64,000 nucleotides of DNA from Clostridia bacterium (GTDB taxonomy: Bacteria > Bacillota > Clostridia > Oscillospirales > Acutalibacteraceae), in NCBI GenBank assembly GCA_017429345.1, contig JAFRPB010000115.1, forward strand, positions 1 through 64,000, written 5' to 3'. The stretch's first letter is position 1, and every line of letters begins with the position of its first letter. The position numbers were made by a program, and so were the translations under genes. A model generated the notes under the pieces. It worked only from the letters and a program-made list of their open reading frames with translations. It ran no database searches and was not told where the DNA came from. Below are positions 51,164 to 59,727 of this stretch, one piece after another.

Positions 51164-52342
51164 TCAGGAAAGCTTCGCGCTGAGACGGTCCAGAAGAGCG
51201 CCGATCTTTTCCATCAGCGACTTGAACCACTCGACGAACTTCGCCACGAAATTATTCGTTTTCTGCGTTGCCGCATCCTTCGCAAGATCCTTCTCGACAG
51301 CGTTGATGATCCTCTCGGCGATCTGCTCATAGCCGTGCGGCGTGGGATGCGCGATCAGCGCGTACTCTATGGGGTCTGTGATCGACATGATCTGACTGAT
51401 GGACTTCGGGTTTACCGAAGTGGGCGTATCCACGTCGGAGATATCGACGTACAGGCAGCCGTACTGCAGTGCGCACCGCTGCGTATACTGATTCACGCGG
51501 TCCATGATGCCGTTGAGAATAGAGCCGATCCTGATCGAGATCTCATCACTTAAGGTCGCGTCCTTGAGGGGATTCAGCGTGCCGACGAGAACGATCTTCG
51601 CATCGGGATTGACTTTTCTGACGTAGTCGATCAGAATCGGATACGCGTTCTCCCAGTAGTGGAAATATTCATCGAGCAGTTCGACGATATGGGCGACGCC
51701 CGCGGGGAGAGACGCCGTATCGCTGAAATCAAGCACGTTCAGGCCGAAGATCTGCGCCTTGTAAATAACGTCCGTCTGGCCGACGCCGATGGTGATCAGG
51801 CTCGCGTTCTTGATCATATCGCGCACGCTCATGATCTCGCCGGTCTGGCCGTAGGTCGACTGACCGTCAAGCGAATAGCTCTCCGGATCGCCGAAATATC
51901 TGAGGTCCGTCTCGTAACGCTCGGTCATGTAGGAATGCGAATAGGTGAACTCCTCGTCGCGGAAGCCGTCGTCAATGCCGAGAAGGTCGAGCACGTAGGC
52001 GGTGGAGACCGCGTCGTGCGCCAGGGGCCAGAGCTTGCCGCTCATGTCGCGGATATCCTCCGGCGTGTCAAGGCCGAACTTTTCGGCGACCAGGTTCGGA
52101 TAGGAACCGGGCACGTTGCGGCACTCGAAATTGCCGTAGGTGTCGTTGAGGTAGATATGATCCTGCCATACGTCGCCGGCGCCGTAGCCGCGGGTGAAGC
52201 TGTCGCCGATCGCGACGTAGCCGATGCCTTCCTTGAGCGCCGCATAGGGATCTTCTTCCTCTGCCGCGAATGCAGGTACCGCAATAAGCGACGTCATCAG
52301 AACGGCGAGCGCTACCGCAAGGATTTTGAATGTTCGTTTCAT
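51164..52342 (-). CDS. Secreted SGNH/GDSL hydrolase with amphipathic C-terminal tail
   Basis: The 392-residue protein has a signal peptide (1-27) and GYVAIGDSFTRGYG as block I, with Ser48 as nucleophile. IGVGQTD occupies block III, where Asn is usual, and AHPTPHGYEQIAE is block V with the catalytic His. The family covers lipases and carbohydrate acetylesterases. The last 30 residues (VAKFVEWFKSLMEKIGALLD) form an aromatic/basic amphipathic helix like the tail of the giant protein at 11674-24687. The ATG at 52342 follows AAAGGAGT; a TTG further up overlaps the promoter. Confidence 0.85.
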   Translation of the reverse strand: MKRTFKILAVALAVLMTSLIAVPAFAAEEEDPYAALKEGIGYVAIGDSFTRGYGAGDVWQDHIYLNDTYGNFECRNVPGSYPNLVAEKFGLDTPEDIRDMSGKLWPLAHDAVSTAYVLDLLGIDDGFRDEEFTYSHSYMTERYETDLRYFGDPESYSLDGQSTYGQTGEIMSVRDMIKNASLITIGVGQTDVIYKAQIFGLNVLDFSDTASLPAGVAHIVELLDEYFHYWENAYPILIDYVRKVNPDAKIVLVGTLNPLKDATLSDEISIRIGSILNGIMDRVNQYTQRCALQYGCLYVDISDVDTPTSVNPKSISQIMSITDPIEYALIAHPTPHGYEQIAERIINAVEKDLAKDAATQKTNNFVAKFVEWFKSLMEKIGALLDRLSAKLS

Positions 52343-52377
52343 GATAATTACTCCTTTTATATTTTTATCCATTAACA

Positions 52378-52406
52378 ATTATAGCGCAATTGTTTATTTT
52401 TTGCAA
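52378..52406 (-). promoter_or_regulatory. Promoter of the SGNH hydrolase gene
   Basis: TTGCAA (52406-52401), 17-nt spacer, TATAAT (52383-52378). Confidence 0.75.
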
Positions 52407-52436
52407 TAGCTAAGAGAAAAAAGATGTAAAAATGGG

Positions 52437-52801
52437 TAAAATCACGGATTGGCGGGAGATCGTGCTGCGTTGTGCGTTTTGTGTTTTGCGTTTTGCGCTG
52501 ATTGTGCGCCCGACCGGGCCGCGCGGCAAAGCCGCGTCAACTCCGAATCCGAACTCCTAACTCGTAAAATCACGAATTGGCGTAAGGTCGTGAAGTCGCG
52601 TTGCGTTTTGTGTTATGCGTGTTGCGACTGCGTACCCGACGCCGTGCTGTTTGGAAAACAGGAAATGCAGTGAATTCGATTTTCCATATCCGAATCAACG
52701 AAACGCTTCGCGTTCCCTATGTCCCGCAAAGAAATTATGCCCACCGCAGCCCGTAACCCGCAGCCCGCAAGCCGATCCCCGATATCCGATCCCCGATATC
52801 C
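52437..52801. repeat. Word-array region with GCGTTTTG and GATATCCG arrays
   Basis: Two imperfect direct copies of a block (AAAATCACGGATTGGCG near 52438 and AAAATCACGAATTGGCG near 52565) are each followed by TGCGTTTTGTGTT words. Further on, CCGCAGCCCGTAACCCGCAG and CCGATCCCCGATATCCGATC arrays occur. I see no gene between 52343 and 52929. Confidence 0.7.
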
Positions 52802-52848
52802 GAAAGCATATCTCCGCTCTTCGCTCTTCGCTCTCGTAAAAAACCCGA

Positions 52849-52877
52849 TTTACAATTATCACACAATATGGTATAAT
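52849..52877 (+). promoter_or_regulatory. Promoter of the metallophosphoesterase gene
   Basis: TTTACA (52849-52854), 17-nt spacer, TATAAT (52872-52877). Confidence 0.75.
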
Positions 52878-52929
52878 CCATTCGGAACGGTCCGGGGGGA
52901 TCGTCCGCACATATCCGGGAGGGATTTTT

Positions 52930-53877
52930 TTGAGCAGAATCAGACCGCTTTACGACAACTGTCTTGTCTCCTGCGTGATCGCGGCGGACACGCATATCGA
53001 TATCAAACACCCGCAGCCGTGGCTGCCGCAGCTTCTTTTGAAACGGGCGCTGTCGGATTCGACGAAAGCGCGCGCAACGCAGGACGCGTTCATCATCGTC
53101 GGCGACACGACCTCGCGCGGGGACGACGTGAACTGGGGCCTTGCGGAGGACTGCTTCAAAAAATACCCCGCCCCGGCGAAGGAGATCTTTCTCCCGCTCG
53201 GCAATCACGACACCTGGAACGACGACGGTTACGACAGCGCCGTCAGCTGCTGGTACCGCGCGGTGGAAAAAATCTGCGGAAAATCGCCGGAAAAGCAGTA
53301 TTTTTCGGCGGAGGTCGGCGGCTTCCGGTTTATCTTTATGGGCAGCGTCGGCGACGTGGGCGATATGCCGGTGCTCGGCGACGAACAGCTCGTCTGGCTC
53401 GACGGTGAGCTCGCAGCGGGAACGAAAGACGGCAAGCCCGTCTTCGTCTTCAACCACCAAAGCCTGAACGGCAGGCACGGTCTGCCGCAGACCGCGGAAG
53501 CGGATCCCCCTGCCGACGTCGATCCGGCGGAGGGCGGGATCGGCGCGGAGTCCGACGCGCTCGAGGCGATCCTGAAAAAATATCAAAACGTGTTTTATTT
53601 CAGCGGACACTCGCACATGGGCTTCTGCGGCGAGAAATTCCTGCGGGAAAAGGGGTTCTCGAGTATCGAGGAAGAGGACGGCGTCGTGCTGTTCAACCTG
53701 CCGAGCAACGCCTGCGGGAACCATTCGGGCGAGAACAACCGCAACTGCGTCGGCTTCGTACTCGAGATCTACAAAGACAAAGTCGTCGTCCGCCTGCGGG
53801 ATTTCCTGCTGCATACCTGGTTCAAAAAGGTCCCCGTTCAAAACGGCCGCCCGTACTATGAAAAAGCGATCCGATAA
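52930..53877 (+). CDS. Calcineurin-like metallophosphoesterase
   Basis: The 315-residue protein keeps a complete set of metal-site motifs: AADTHID, IVGDTTSRG, PLGNHDTW, VFNHQ and FSGHSHMG. It is a soluble cytoplasmic phosphoesterase of unknown substrate, in contrast to the degenerate relative at 24937-25626. The start is TTG at 52930, preceded by GGGAGGGA; no ATG fits the family start. A terminator follows directly. Confidence 0.85.
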   Translation: MSRIRPLYDNCLVSCVIAADTHIDIKHPQPWLPQLLLKRALSDSTKARATQDAFIIVGDTTSRGDDVNWGLAEDCFKKYPAPAKEIFLPLGNHDTWNDDGYDSAVSCWYRAVEKICGKSPEKQYFSAEVGGFRFIFMGSVGDVGDMPVLGDEQLVWLDGELAAGTKDGKPVFVFNHQSLNGRHGLPQTAEADPPADVDPAEGGIGAESDALEAILKKYQNVFYFSGHSHMGFCGEKFLREKGFSSIEEEDGVVLFNLPSNACGNHSGENNRNCVGFVLEIYKDKVVVRLRDFLLHTWFKKVPVQNGRPYYEKAIR

Positions 53878-53879
53878 CG

Positions 53880-53908
53880 AAAAAAGCCGACGTGCGTCGG
53901 CATTTTTG
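53880..53908 (+). terminator. Terminator of the metallophosphoesterase gene
   Basis: GCCGAC and GTCGGC around a GTGC loop, flanked by AAAAAA and ATTTTTG; it could work in both directions. Confidence 0.8.
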
Positions 53909-53910
53909 TT

Positions 53911-53945
53911 CAGTAAACACTGAACGGAGAACAGTAAACAGTTCG
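53911..53945. repeat. ACAGTAAACAGT word array
   Basis: CAGTAAACACTGAACGGAGA followed by ACAGTAAACAG, between two convergent genes. Confidence 0.6.
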
Positions 53946-53958
53946 GTCAATTGATCTT

Positions 53959-54639
53959 TTACCTTGGGAATCGCTTCTTCTCTACGGATTTTATGTAATT
54001 CCTCTTCAGCTCGTTTGGTTTGTAGAAAAAAGACAACTCCGATTTTGTCAGCTGATTATGTTCTCTTTTTTGTTTCAGCAACTCCATTGAACAGATAAAA
54101 TCGGCAACCTGCAAAAGCTTATATTTTTTCGGGGATGCATTTCTGAATTCGACATCGGAAAGCATTGTATTCAATATGGTATTGATAATCACACTCAATT
54201 CCTGCTGACCGTAATCATAATAAACGATGATACGCGAATAATTCTGAAAAAATGAAAGATTTTCCCTGATAAACCGGGAAAGCTCTTTTGCTATTTTTGC
54301 CGATAACTTAAATTTGTCGGCGGCTTCCGTTTTATTAACGACGATATTGAAATACGAAATATCGCACGCCATTGTGAATCGAAGCATTTTATTCAAAATT
54401 CTTCTGCGGTCATCTATGGAAAGATTGCGATACGGATCCTCTTTGCGAATGAGCGGATGCGTGTGGATGTATTCATCCTCGAAACCGCAGTCTTTTAATT
54501 GACGATCCAAGCGTTCGATCAATTCGCCGATATCATTGTCCTGATCATGACAAACAAAGGTTACAATATAATACGGAGACGCGTTTACGACTTCACCGAA
54601 ATCTCCCGATTCATCAATAAAAACGCTTAATTCTTTCAT
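53959..54639 (-). CDS. DUF3800 domain protein
   Basis: The 226-residue protein starts LSVFIDESGDFG, the conserved acidic motif of DUF3800, and ends with a basic LLQVADFICSMELLKQK helix; LLQxADxI is also a family hallmark. DUF3800 proteins have an RNase H-like fold and are often found near mobile or defence genes; function is not established. The start at 54639 follows AGGAG directly after a terminator hairpin. The gene is AT-rich compared with its neighbours, consistent with transfer. Confidence 0.85.
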   Translation of the reverse strand: MKELSVFIDESGDFGEVVNASPYYIVTFVCHDQDNDIGELIERLDRQLKDCGFEDEYIHTHPLIRKEDPYRNLSIDDRRRILNKMLRFTMACDISYFNIVVNKTEAADKFKLSAKIAKELSRFIRENLSFFQNYSRIIVYYDYGQQELSVIINTILNTMLSDVEFRNASPKKYKLLQVADFICSMELLKQKREHNQLTKSELSFFYKPNELKRNYIKSVEKKRFPR

Positions 54640-54757
54640 TGCGGATCTCCTAAAAAAATGACGGGGAATATGCTCCCCGTCTGCGGTGGCCCCAGAGCCG
54701 AAGCTCAAGCCAGAGTAACTGTTTTTTGCAACAGATATGATAACAGTATCCCCTTGC
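54640..54757 (-). ncRNA. Structured 5' leader of the DUF3800 gene (candidate regulatory RNA)
   Basis: From a good promoter the leader runs about 118 nt. It contains, in order, an ACTGTT...AACAGT pairing, a GAGC-TTCG-GCTC tetraloop hairpin (54706-54695) enclosed by GGC/GCC, and a terminator hairpin GACGGGGA / TCCCCGTC (54681-54660) with seven T residues. The terminator ends just before the ribosome site. This is the layout of an attenuator or riboswitch. Published structured-RNA surveys describe DUF3800-associated motifs; whether this is one of them needs a covariance search. Confidence 0.6.
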
Positions 54758-54763
54758 AATAAT

Positions 54764-54793
54764 ATTATATACTGCCGGGAGCATCTTTGTCAA
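54764..54793 (-). promoter_or_regulatory. Promoter of the DUF3800 leader
   Basis: TTGACA (54793-54788), 18-nt spacer, TATAAT (54769-54764). Confidence 0.75.
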
Positions 54794-54867
54794 TATTTTT
54801 TTCTCCATGCCCCGCATCCTGCACCCGAGCATCAGAATAAAACTCTGACGCACATAACAATAAAGCG

Positions 54868-54974
54868 ATCGGAATTCGGACATCGGACATCGGACATCGA
54901 TTTCACGGCTATCATGATTTATCGTTACGCACGGCGTCGGGACTCCTGTCGCAAAACGCAAAACGCAACACGCC
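54868..54974. repeat. GGACATCGGACATC and GCAAAACGCAAAACGC word arrays
   Basis: A CGGACATC array (54875-54899) and a GCAAAACGCAAAACGCAAC array (54951-54969) occupy the gap. The second one ends next to the stop codon of the antiporter gene. Confidence 0.7.
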
Positions 54975-54975
54975 T

Positions 54976-56277
54976 TCACTTCTTCTCCTCCGCAAACCTC
55001 TCTCTGCTCTGCTTCTCCGGCGACACCGGCGAGATCTCGCCCGCCTTCGCAAGCGCGTTCTTCGTCATCAGCGGGCCGACCAGCTCGTAAATCATCACGC
55101 TGAACAGGATGATATTACGGATCATGCCGCCCATCTCCTCGCCGAGCACCTGCGCGCTCACGACCATGCCGAGCGCAACGCCTGCCTGCGGGAAGAGGGT
55201 GATGCCGAGATATTTTTTCACGTTGTGATCGCATTTCATCAGCGCGCTCGAGCCCTGGGCGCCGAAATATTTGCCGAGGCAGCGTACAAGGATATAGACG
55301 ACGCCGATCAGCACGACCTCCCAGCTGCGGAACACGTCCAGCTCGAGCTGCGCGCCGGAGATCACGAAAAACACCGTGTAAAGCGGCGCGGTCCAGCGGC
55401 TCGAACGGTGCATGATATCCGCGGAATACTCGCTCATGTTGCAGAAGATCGTGCCGAGCATCATACAGACGAGCAGCGACGAAAAGGAGATCTTCACCTC
55501 GCCGATCGGGATCTCGACCGACGCCATGGCGATGGTCATCAGCACGAAGGCGATGGTCATGGCAAGGCGGTTCGTGTTTGAGAAAAACAGCTTTTCGAGG
55601 ATCGTGAGCACCGCGCCCATGAACGCTCCGAGGATCAGCGAACAGACGATCTCGAGAAGCGGATTCACGATGACGGAGATCAGATTCAGCTCGCCGCCGT
55701 TCATCGCCTGCGCGACGCCGATGGACACCGCGAAAACCACAAGCCCCACCGCGTCGTCAAGGGCGACGATGGGCAGCAGAAGATCGGTCAGCGGTCCCTT
55801 CGCCTTATACTGACGCACGACCATCAGCGTGGCGGCGGGCGCTGTAGCGGAGGCGATCGCGCCGAGCGTGATCGCGACGGGCAGCGGCAGGATATCGCCG
55901 CCGAGGATGAAATGCAGCCCGATCAGCGCCGCGTCGACGAGCAGCGTCGCCGCGACCGCCTGAATGACGCCGATCACCGTGGCGGTCTTGCCGGTCTGCT
56001 TGAGCTGACCGAGGCGGAATTCGTTGCCGATATCGAAGGCGATAAAGCCGAGCGCGGCGTTCGAGAGCAGCGAGACGTGCCCGAGCTCTTCCATGGAGTT
56101 GAAGCCCAGGCCCGTCAGGCCGATCCGCCCCAGCAGATAGGGGCCGACGATAATGCCCGCGATCAGGAACGCCGTCACGTCGGGCAGCTTCAGGTGCAGA
56201 TATTTGAACGCGCGGGTCATCATCAGCCCCGCGAACAGCGACACTGCGGTCGCCAGAAGAATACTCATTGCGTCCAT
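54976..56277 (-). CDS. Cation:proton antiporter (CPA2, KefB-like)
   Basis: The 433-residue membrane protein has about twelve helices. KYLHLKLPDVTAFLIAGIIVGP near the start and ASATAPAATLMVVRQYKAKG plus LPIVALDDAVGLVVFA in the middle match Na/H or K/H exchangers of the CPA2 family; the Asp-Asp pair in ALDDAVG lies where the transport aspartates are found. There is no C-terminal TrkA domain. The ATG at 56277 follows GGGAGA; an upstream TTG would place the ribosome site inside the gene. Confidence 0.88.
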   Translation of the reverse strand: MDAMSILLATAVSLFAGLMMTRAFKYLHLKLPDVTAFLIAGIIVGPYLLGRIGLTGLGFNSMEELGHVSLLSNAALGFIAFDIGNEFRLGQLKQTGKTATVIGVIQAVAATLLVDAALIGLHFILGGDILPLPVAITLGAIASATAPAATLMVVRQYKAKGPLTDLLLPIVALDDAVGLVVFAVSIGVAQAMNGGELNLISVIVNPLLEIVCSLILGAFMGAVLTILEKLFFSNTNRLAMTIAFVLMTIAMASVEIPIGEVKISFSSLLVCMMLGTIFCNMSEYSADIMHRSSRWTAPLYTVFFVISGAQLELDVFRSWEVVLIGVVYILVRCLGKYFGAQGSSALMKCDHNVKKYLGITLFPQAGVALGMVVSAQVLGEEMGGMIRNIILFSVMIYELVGPLMTKNALAKAGEISPVSPEKQSRERFAEEKK

Positions 56278-56385
56278 TTTTGTTTTTCTCCCATATGTTT
56301 TGTCCAATCGATAATTATATACCCGGAAGAAGGGAATATCAAGTATTTTCTTTAAAGAACGCTGCCCCGATCCGTCGTTTTCCCG

Positions 56386-56421
56386 GCAAAAGAAACGGAC
56401 CGCTTTTCCGCGATCCGTTTC
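56386..56421 (-). terminator. Terminator of the feo operon
   Basis: On the minus strand GAAACGGA pairs with TCCGTTTC and is followed by TTTTGCC. Confidence 0.75.
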
Positions 56422-56460
56422 CTATCAATTTATGATCCTCTTTTTAACCCCGAACGTCGC

Positions 56461-56637
56461 TTATTTGCCCGCGCGCTCACAGGCGCCGCGCATCGCGCAG
56501 TGTTCGCAGCCGCAGCCGCAGGACGAGCGGCCTTTCTTTTTATCTCTGCACATTTTGATAATGACGACCGCGACGATCGCAATTAAGATCAGCGCGACCA
56601 GGATCGTTCCGAGATTTGCCGAAAGCCAGGAAAACAT
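56461..56637 (-). CDS. FeoB-associated Cys-rich membrane protein
   Basis: A 58-residue protein starts MFSWLSANLGTILVALIL, has one membrane helix (about 8-28), then a basic linker and the cysteine-rich tail SSCGCGCEHCAMRGAC. This matches the FeoB_associated family that accompanies FeoB in Clostridia, possibly assisting iron transfer. An AAAGGAAG ribosome site precedes it, and it lies 29 nt after feoB as the last gene of the operon. Confidence 0.88.
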   Translation of the reverse strand: MFSWLSANLGTILVALILIAIVAVVIIKMCRDKKKGRSSCGCGCEHCAMRGACERAGK

Positions 56638-56666
56638 AAGCTCGCTTCCTTTCGTTTGCTTTTTTG

Positions 56667-59063
56667 TCAGATCTTCTTCGTCAGCTTGGTGGCTTCTTTA
56701 TATTTCTTGAAGAACAGCATATAGATCATACCCGCGATCAGCGCCAGCGCGCAGATAAAGCCGATGATATTGAAGTTCCCCGTAAAGAGGCCGCCGATCT
56801 GGTTGATGCACAGCGATACCGCATAGGCAAATCCGCACTGATAGCCGATGGCGAACCACGTCCATTTCGCGGAGTTCATTTCACGCTTGATCGCGCCGAT
56901 CGCCGCGAAGCAGGGGGCGCACAGCAGGTTGAACACGAGGAAGGAGAAGCCGGTGACGCCGGTGAACGCCTGATGCAGCGCCTGCCACGCGGTCAGCTCG
57001 CCGCCGCCGTAGAGGATGCCCATGGTGCCGACGATGTTCTCCTTGGCGACAAGGCCGGTAATGGAGGCGACCGCCGCCTGCCATGTGCCCCAGCCGAGGG
57101 GCGCGAAGATCCACGCGATCACGCTGCCGATACGCGCGAGGATGGAGAGATCCAGCTCGTCCTCCGCCAGCATCCGGAAGCCGTCTTCGGCAAAACCGAA
57201 GTAAGAGGTGAACCAGACGAGGATCGTGGAAAGCAGGATGATCGTGCCGGCCTTTTTGATGAAGCTCCAGCCGCGCTCCCACATGCTGCGCAGCACGCTG
57301 CCGACGGTGGGCCAGTGATAAGCAGGCAGCTCCATGACGAAGGGCGCGGGATCGCCCGCGAACATCTTCGTCTTTTTCAGCATGATGCCTGAGACCACGA
57401 TCGCCGCCATGCCGATGAAATAGGCGGAGGTAGAGATCCACGGGCTTCCGCCGAAGATCGCGCCTGCGATCATCGCGATAAAGGGCACCTTCGCGCCGCA
57501 GGGGATAAAGGTCGTCGTCATGATGGTCATGCGCCGGTCGCGCTCATTTTCGATGGTGCGGCTCGCCATGATGCCGGGCACGCCGCAGCCCACGCCGATG
57601 AGCATCGGGATAAAGGATTTGCCCGAAAGTCCGAATTTGCGGAATATTCTATCCAAGACAAAGGCGATACGCGCCATGTAGCCGCAGGCCTCCAGGAATG
57701 CCAACATCAGGAACAGCACCAGCATCTGCGGCACGAAGCCCAGCACCGCGCCCACGCCCGCGACGATACCGTTAAGGATTAATCCTTTCAGCCAGTCTGC
57801 CGCATTTACAGCGTCAAGTCCTTTTTCCACAAGTGCCGGAATGCTTGGGATCCAAGTACCGTAGTCTGCGGGATCAGGTTTCTCGCCGATCTGATCCAAA
57901 GTGTTTTTTGCCTCTTTATAATCTGCGAGGCTTGCCGTTTCCTCTGTAATCTCCAACGTTTCATCGTCCTGTACGGAATAGGTAAACTCTCCCGTCGGCG
58001 CACTTCCGTTCTTTTCCGTCCACGCCTCGTATCCATCTACGATCGCAGAAGCATCCCCATATTGCTCGGCAAGCTCTGCATACCCTCCATCCATACCGAA
58101 CAAATGGAATCCGTCGCCGAAAATCTTATCGTTTGTAAAATCTGTCGCAGGCGCGCCCACGGCCACCATGGCGATCCAGTAGACGAGGAACATCACCGCG
58201 GCGAAGATGGGAAGCCCGAGCCACCGGTTGGTGACCACCTTGTCAATCTTATCCGATGTGGTCAGGCTGCCCTTGTTTTTCTTTTTATAGCACGATTTGA
58301 TGACCTCGGCGATATATACATAGCGCTCGCCGGTGATGATGCTCTCCGCGTCGTCGTCCAGCTCCTCTTCGGCCGCGGCGATATCCTTTTCGATGTGCGC
58401 CAGCGTCTCGGCCGGGATGTTCAGCTGCCCGAGCACCTTGTCGTCCCGCTCAAAGATTTTGATCGCATACCAACGCTGCTGCTCCTCGGGCAAATCGTGG
58501 ACGACCGCCTCTTCAATATGCGCGAGCGCGTGTTCCACGGGGCCGGAGAAGGTGTGCATCGGCACGGTTTTCGCGTTCTTCGCCGCTTCAATGGCAGCTT
58601 CGGCGGCTTCCGTCACGCCCGTGCCCTTCAGCGCGGAGATCTCCACCGCTTTGCAGCCGAGCTGTTTGCCCAGTGACGCCGTGTCTATCCTGTCGCCGTT
58701 TTTCTTCACCACGTCGATCATATTGATCGCCAGCACCACGGGGATGCCCAGCTCGGTGAGCTGTGTCGTGAGATACAGGTTGCGCTCAAGGTTCGTGCCG
58801 TCTATGATATTCAGGATCGCGTCGGGACGCTCGCCGATCAGGTAGTTTCTCGCGACGACCTCCTCGAGCGTATAGGGAGAGAGCGAATAGATGCCCGGAA
58901 GATCCGTGACCGTCACGTCGTCTTGTTTCTTCAGTTTGCCCTCTTTTTTCTCCACCGTGACGCCCGGCCAGTTGCCGACGAACTGATTCGAGCCGGTCAG
59001 CGCGTTGAACAGCGTCGTCTTGCCGCTGTTCGGGTTGCCCGCAAGTGCGATACGTATACTCAT
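56667..59063 (-). CDS. feoB: Ferrous iron transporter FeoB
   Basis: The 798-residue protein has an N-terminal G domain with GNPNSGKT (9-16), DLPGIYSL and NMID motifs, a helical GDI-like domain, then two Gate segments. CGVPGIMASRTIENERDRR and IPCGAKVPF are the iron-pathway motifs. It imports Fe(II) across the membrane. Between the first membrane helix (ILVYW-type segment near residue 290) and the next lies an insert of about 100 residues (roughly 310-410), Asp/Glu/Tyr-rich, facing outside. The DNA encoding it (about 57800-58130) is less GC-rich than the rest. Confidence 0.95.
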   Translation of the reverse strand: MSIRIALAGNPNSGKTTLFNALTGSNQFVGNWPGVTVEKKEGKLKKQDDVTVTDLPGIYSLSPYTLEEVVARNYLIGERPDAILNIIDGTNLERNLYLTTQLTELGIPVVLAINMIDVVKKNGDRIDTASLGKQLGCKAVEISALKGTGVTEAAEAAIEAAKNAKTVPMHTFSGPVEHALAHIEEAVVHDLPEEQQRWYAIKIFERDDKVLGQLNIPAETLAHIEKDIAAAEEELDDDAESIITGERYVYIAEVIKSCYKKKNKGSLTTSDKIDKVVTNRWLGLPIFAAVMFLVYWIAMVAVGAPATDFTNDKIFGDGFHLFGMDGGYAELAEQYGDASAIVDGYEAWTEKNGSAPTGEFTYSVQDDETLEITEETASLADYKEAKNTLDQIGEKPDPADYGTWIPSIPALVEKGLDAVNAADWLKGLILNGIVAGVGAVLGFVPQMLVLFLMLAFLEACGYMARIAFVLDRIFRKFGLSGKSFIPMLIGVGCGVPGIMASRTIENERDRRMTIMTTTFIPCGAKVPFIAMIAGAIFGGSPWISTSAYFIGMAAIVVSGIMLKKTKMFAGDPAPFVMELPAYHWPTVGSVLRSMWERGWSFIKKAGTIILLSTILVWFTSYFGFAEDGFRMLAEDELDLSILARIGSVIAWIFAPLGWGTWQAAVASITGLVAKENIVGTMGILYGGGELTAWQALHQAFTGVTGFSFLVFNLLCAPCFAAIGAIKREMNSAKWTWFAIGYQCGFAYAVSLCINQIGGLFTGNFNIIGFICALALIAGMIYMLFFKKYKEATKLTKKI

Positions 59064-59101
59064 AGTAATGTCTTCCTTTCCGCCGTCCCCGGCTTTGACA
59101 T

Positions 59102-59117
59102 GTTAGCTTCTGCTAAC
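59102..59117. promoter_or_regulatory. DtxR-type operator inside the feo operon
   Basis: GTTAGCTTCTGCTAAC, a palindrome matching the boxes upstream of feoA, lies between the second feoA and feoB. It suggests an extra iron-controlled entry point. Confidence 0.7.
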
Positions 59118-59128
59118 CGCTGACTGAA

Positions 59129-59161
59129 AAATAATTCCGAATTCAGTATTCCGAATTGAAA
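59129..59161. repeat. ATTCCGAATT word array
   Basis: ATTCCGAATTCAGTATTCCG followed by AATT sits next to the stop codon of the second feoA. It uses the same words as the arms of repeat element copy B. Confidence 0.6.
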
Positions 59162-59383
59162 TCATTCCACCTCGATCATTTCCGCGTCCGCCTTGCGGAT
59201 CGAGAGCTCGTAGCCCCGCACCGTGACCTCGATGGGGTCGCCGAGGGGCGCGACCTTGCGGATATACACCGGGGTATGCTTCGTGATCCCCATGTCCATG
59301 ATACGGCGCTTCACTGCGCCCTCGCCGTGCAGCTTCACCACCGTGACCGTTTCGCCGATCTTCGCGTCTCTGAGCGTTTTCAC
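59162..59383 (-). CDS. feoA: FeoA-domain protein 2
   Basis: A 73-residue SH3-like FeoA protein: RDAKIGETVTVVKLHGEG, then MDMGITKHTPVYIRKVAPLG and ITVRGYELSIR-like C-terminal strands. FeoA stimulates FeoB. It starts with GTG preceded by AGGAGG and is the second of two adjacent feoA genes. Confidence 0.9.
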   Translation of the reverse strand: MKTLRDAKIGETVTVVKLHGEGAVKRRIMDMGITKHTPVYIRKVAPLGDPIEVTVRGYELSIRKADAEMIEVE

Positions 59384-59410
59384 TGTCGATTCCTCCTATA
59401 TCAATAATAT

Positions 59411-59623
59411 TTAAACCATGATTTTGCGGGCCAGCGCTTCGTCCACCGCCACGCGGCTTTCCTTGACCTTCACGATCAGGTTGCCCGAAAGCGCGCTTAC
59501 GATGCAGACCTCGCCGCCGACGTTGAAGCCGAGCGTTTCAAGATGCTGTTTTACGTCCGGACTGCCGCCGATCTTCCTGATGATCTGCGGGCTGCCGACA
59601 TCCGCCATACTGAGAGGTATCAT
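59411..59623 (-). CDS. feoA: FeoA-domain protein 1
   Basis: A 70-residue FeoA-like protein: MIPLSMADVGSPQIIRKIGG, HLETLGFNVGGEVCIVSALSG and a C-terminal VKESRVAVDEALARKI. It is the first gene of the feo operon; the start at 59623 follows CGGAGG. Paired FeoA proteins may form the FeoB-associated cytoplasmic complex. Confidence 0.88.
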   Translation of the reverse strand: MIPLSMADVGSPQIIRKIGGSPDVKQHLETLGFNVGGEVCIVSALSGNLIVKVKESRVAVDEALARKIMV

Positions 59624-59645
59624 TTTCTTTCCTCCGATCCGCATT

Positions 59646-59727
59646 GTTAGCATCTGCTAACTCTCATGTCCGAAAAAAGTGGTTAGCAACCTCTAACCGC
59701 TTGTTATTATAGTTAGCATACGCTAAT
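59646..59727. promoter_or_regulatory. Three DtxR-type operators controlling feo
   Basis: GTTAGCATCTGCTAAC (59646-59661), GTTAGCAACCTCTAAC (59682-59697) and GTTAGCATACGCTAAT (59712-59727). The third fills exactly the spacer between the -35 and -10 elements of the feo promoter; the others lie downstream in the leader. The first two are spaced 36 nt apart and the last two 30 nt apart. Confidence 0.85.
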
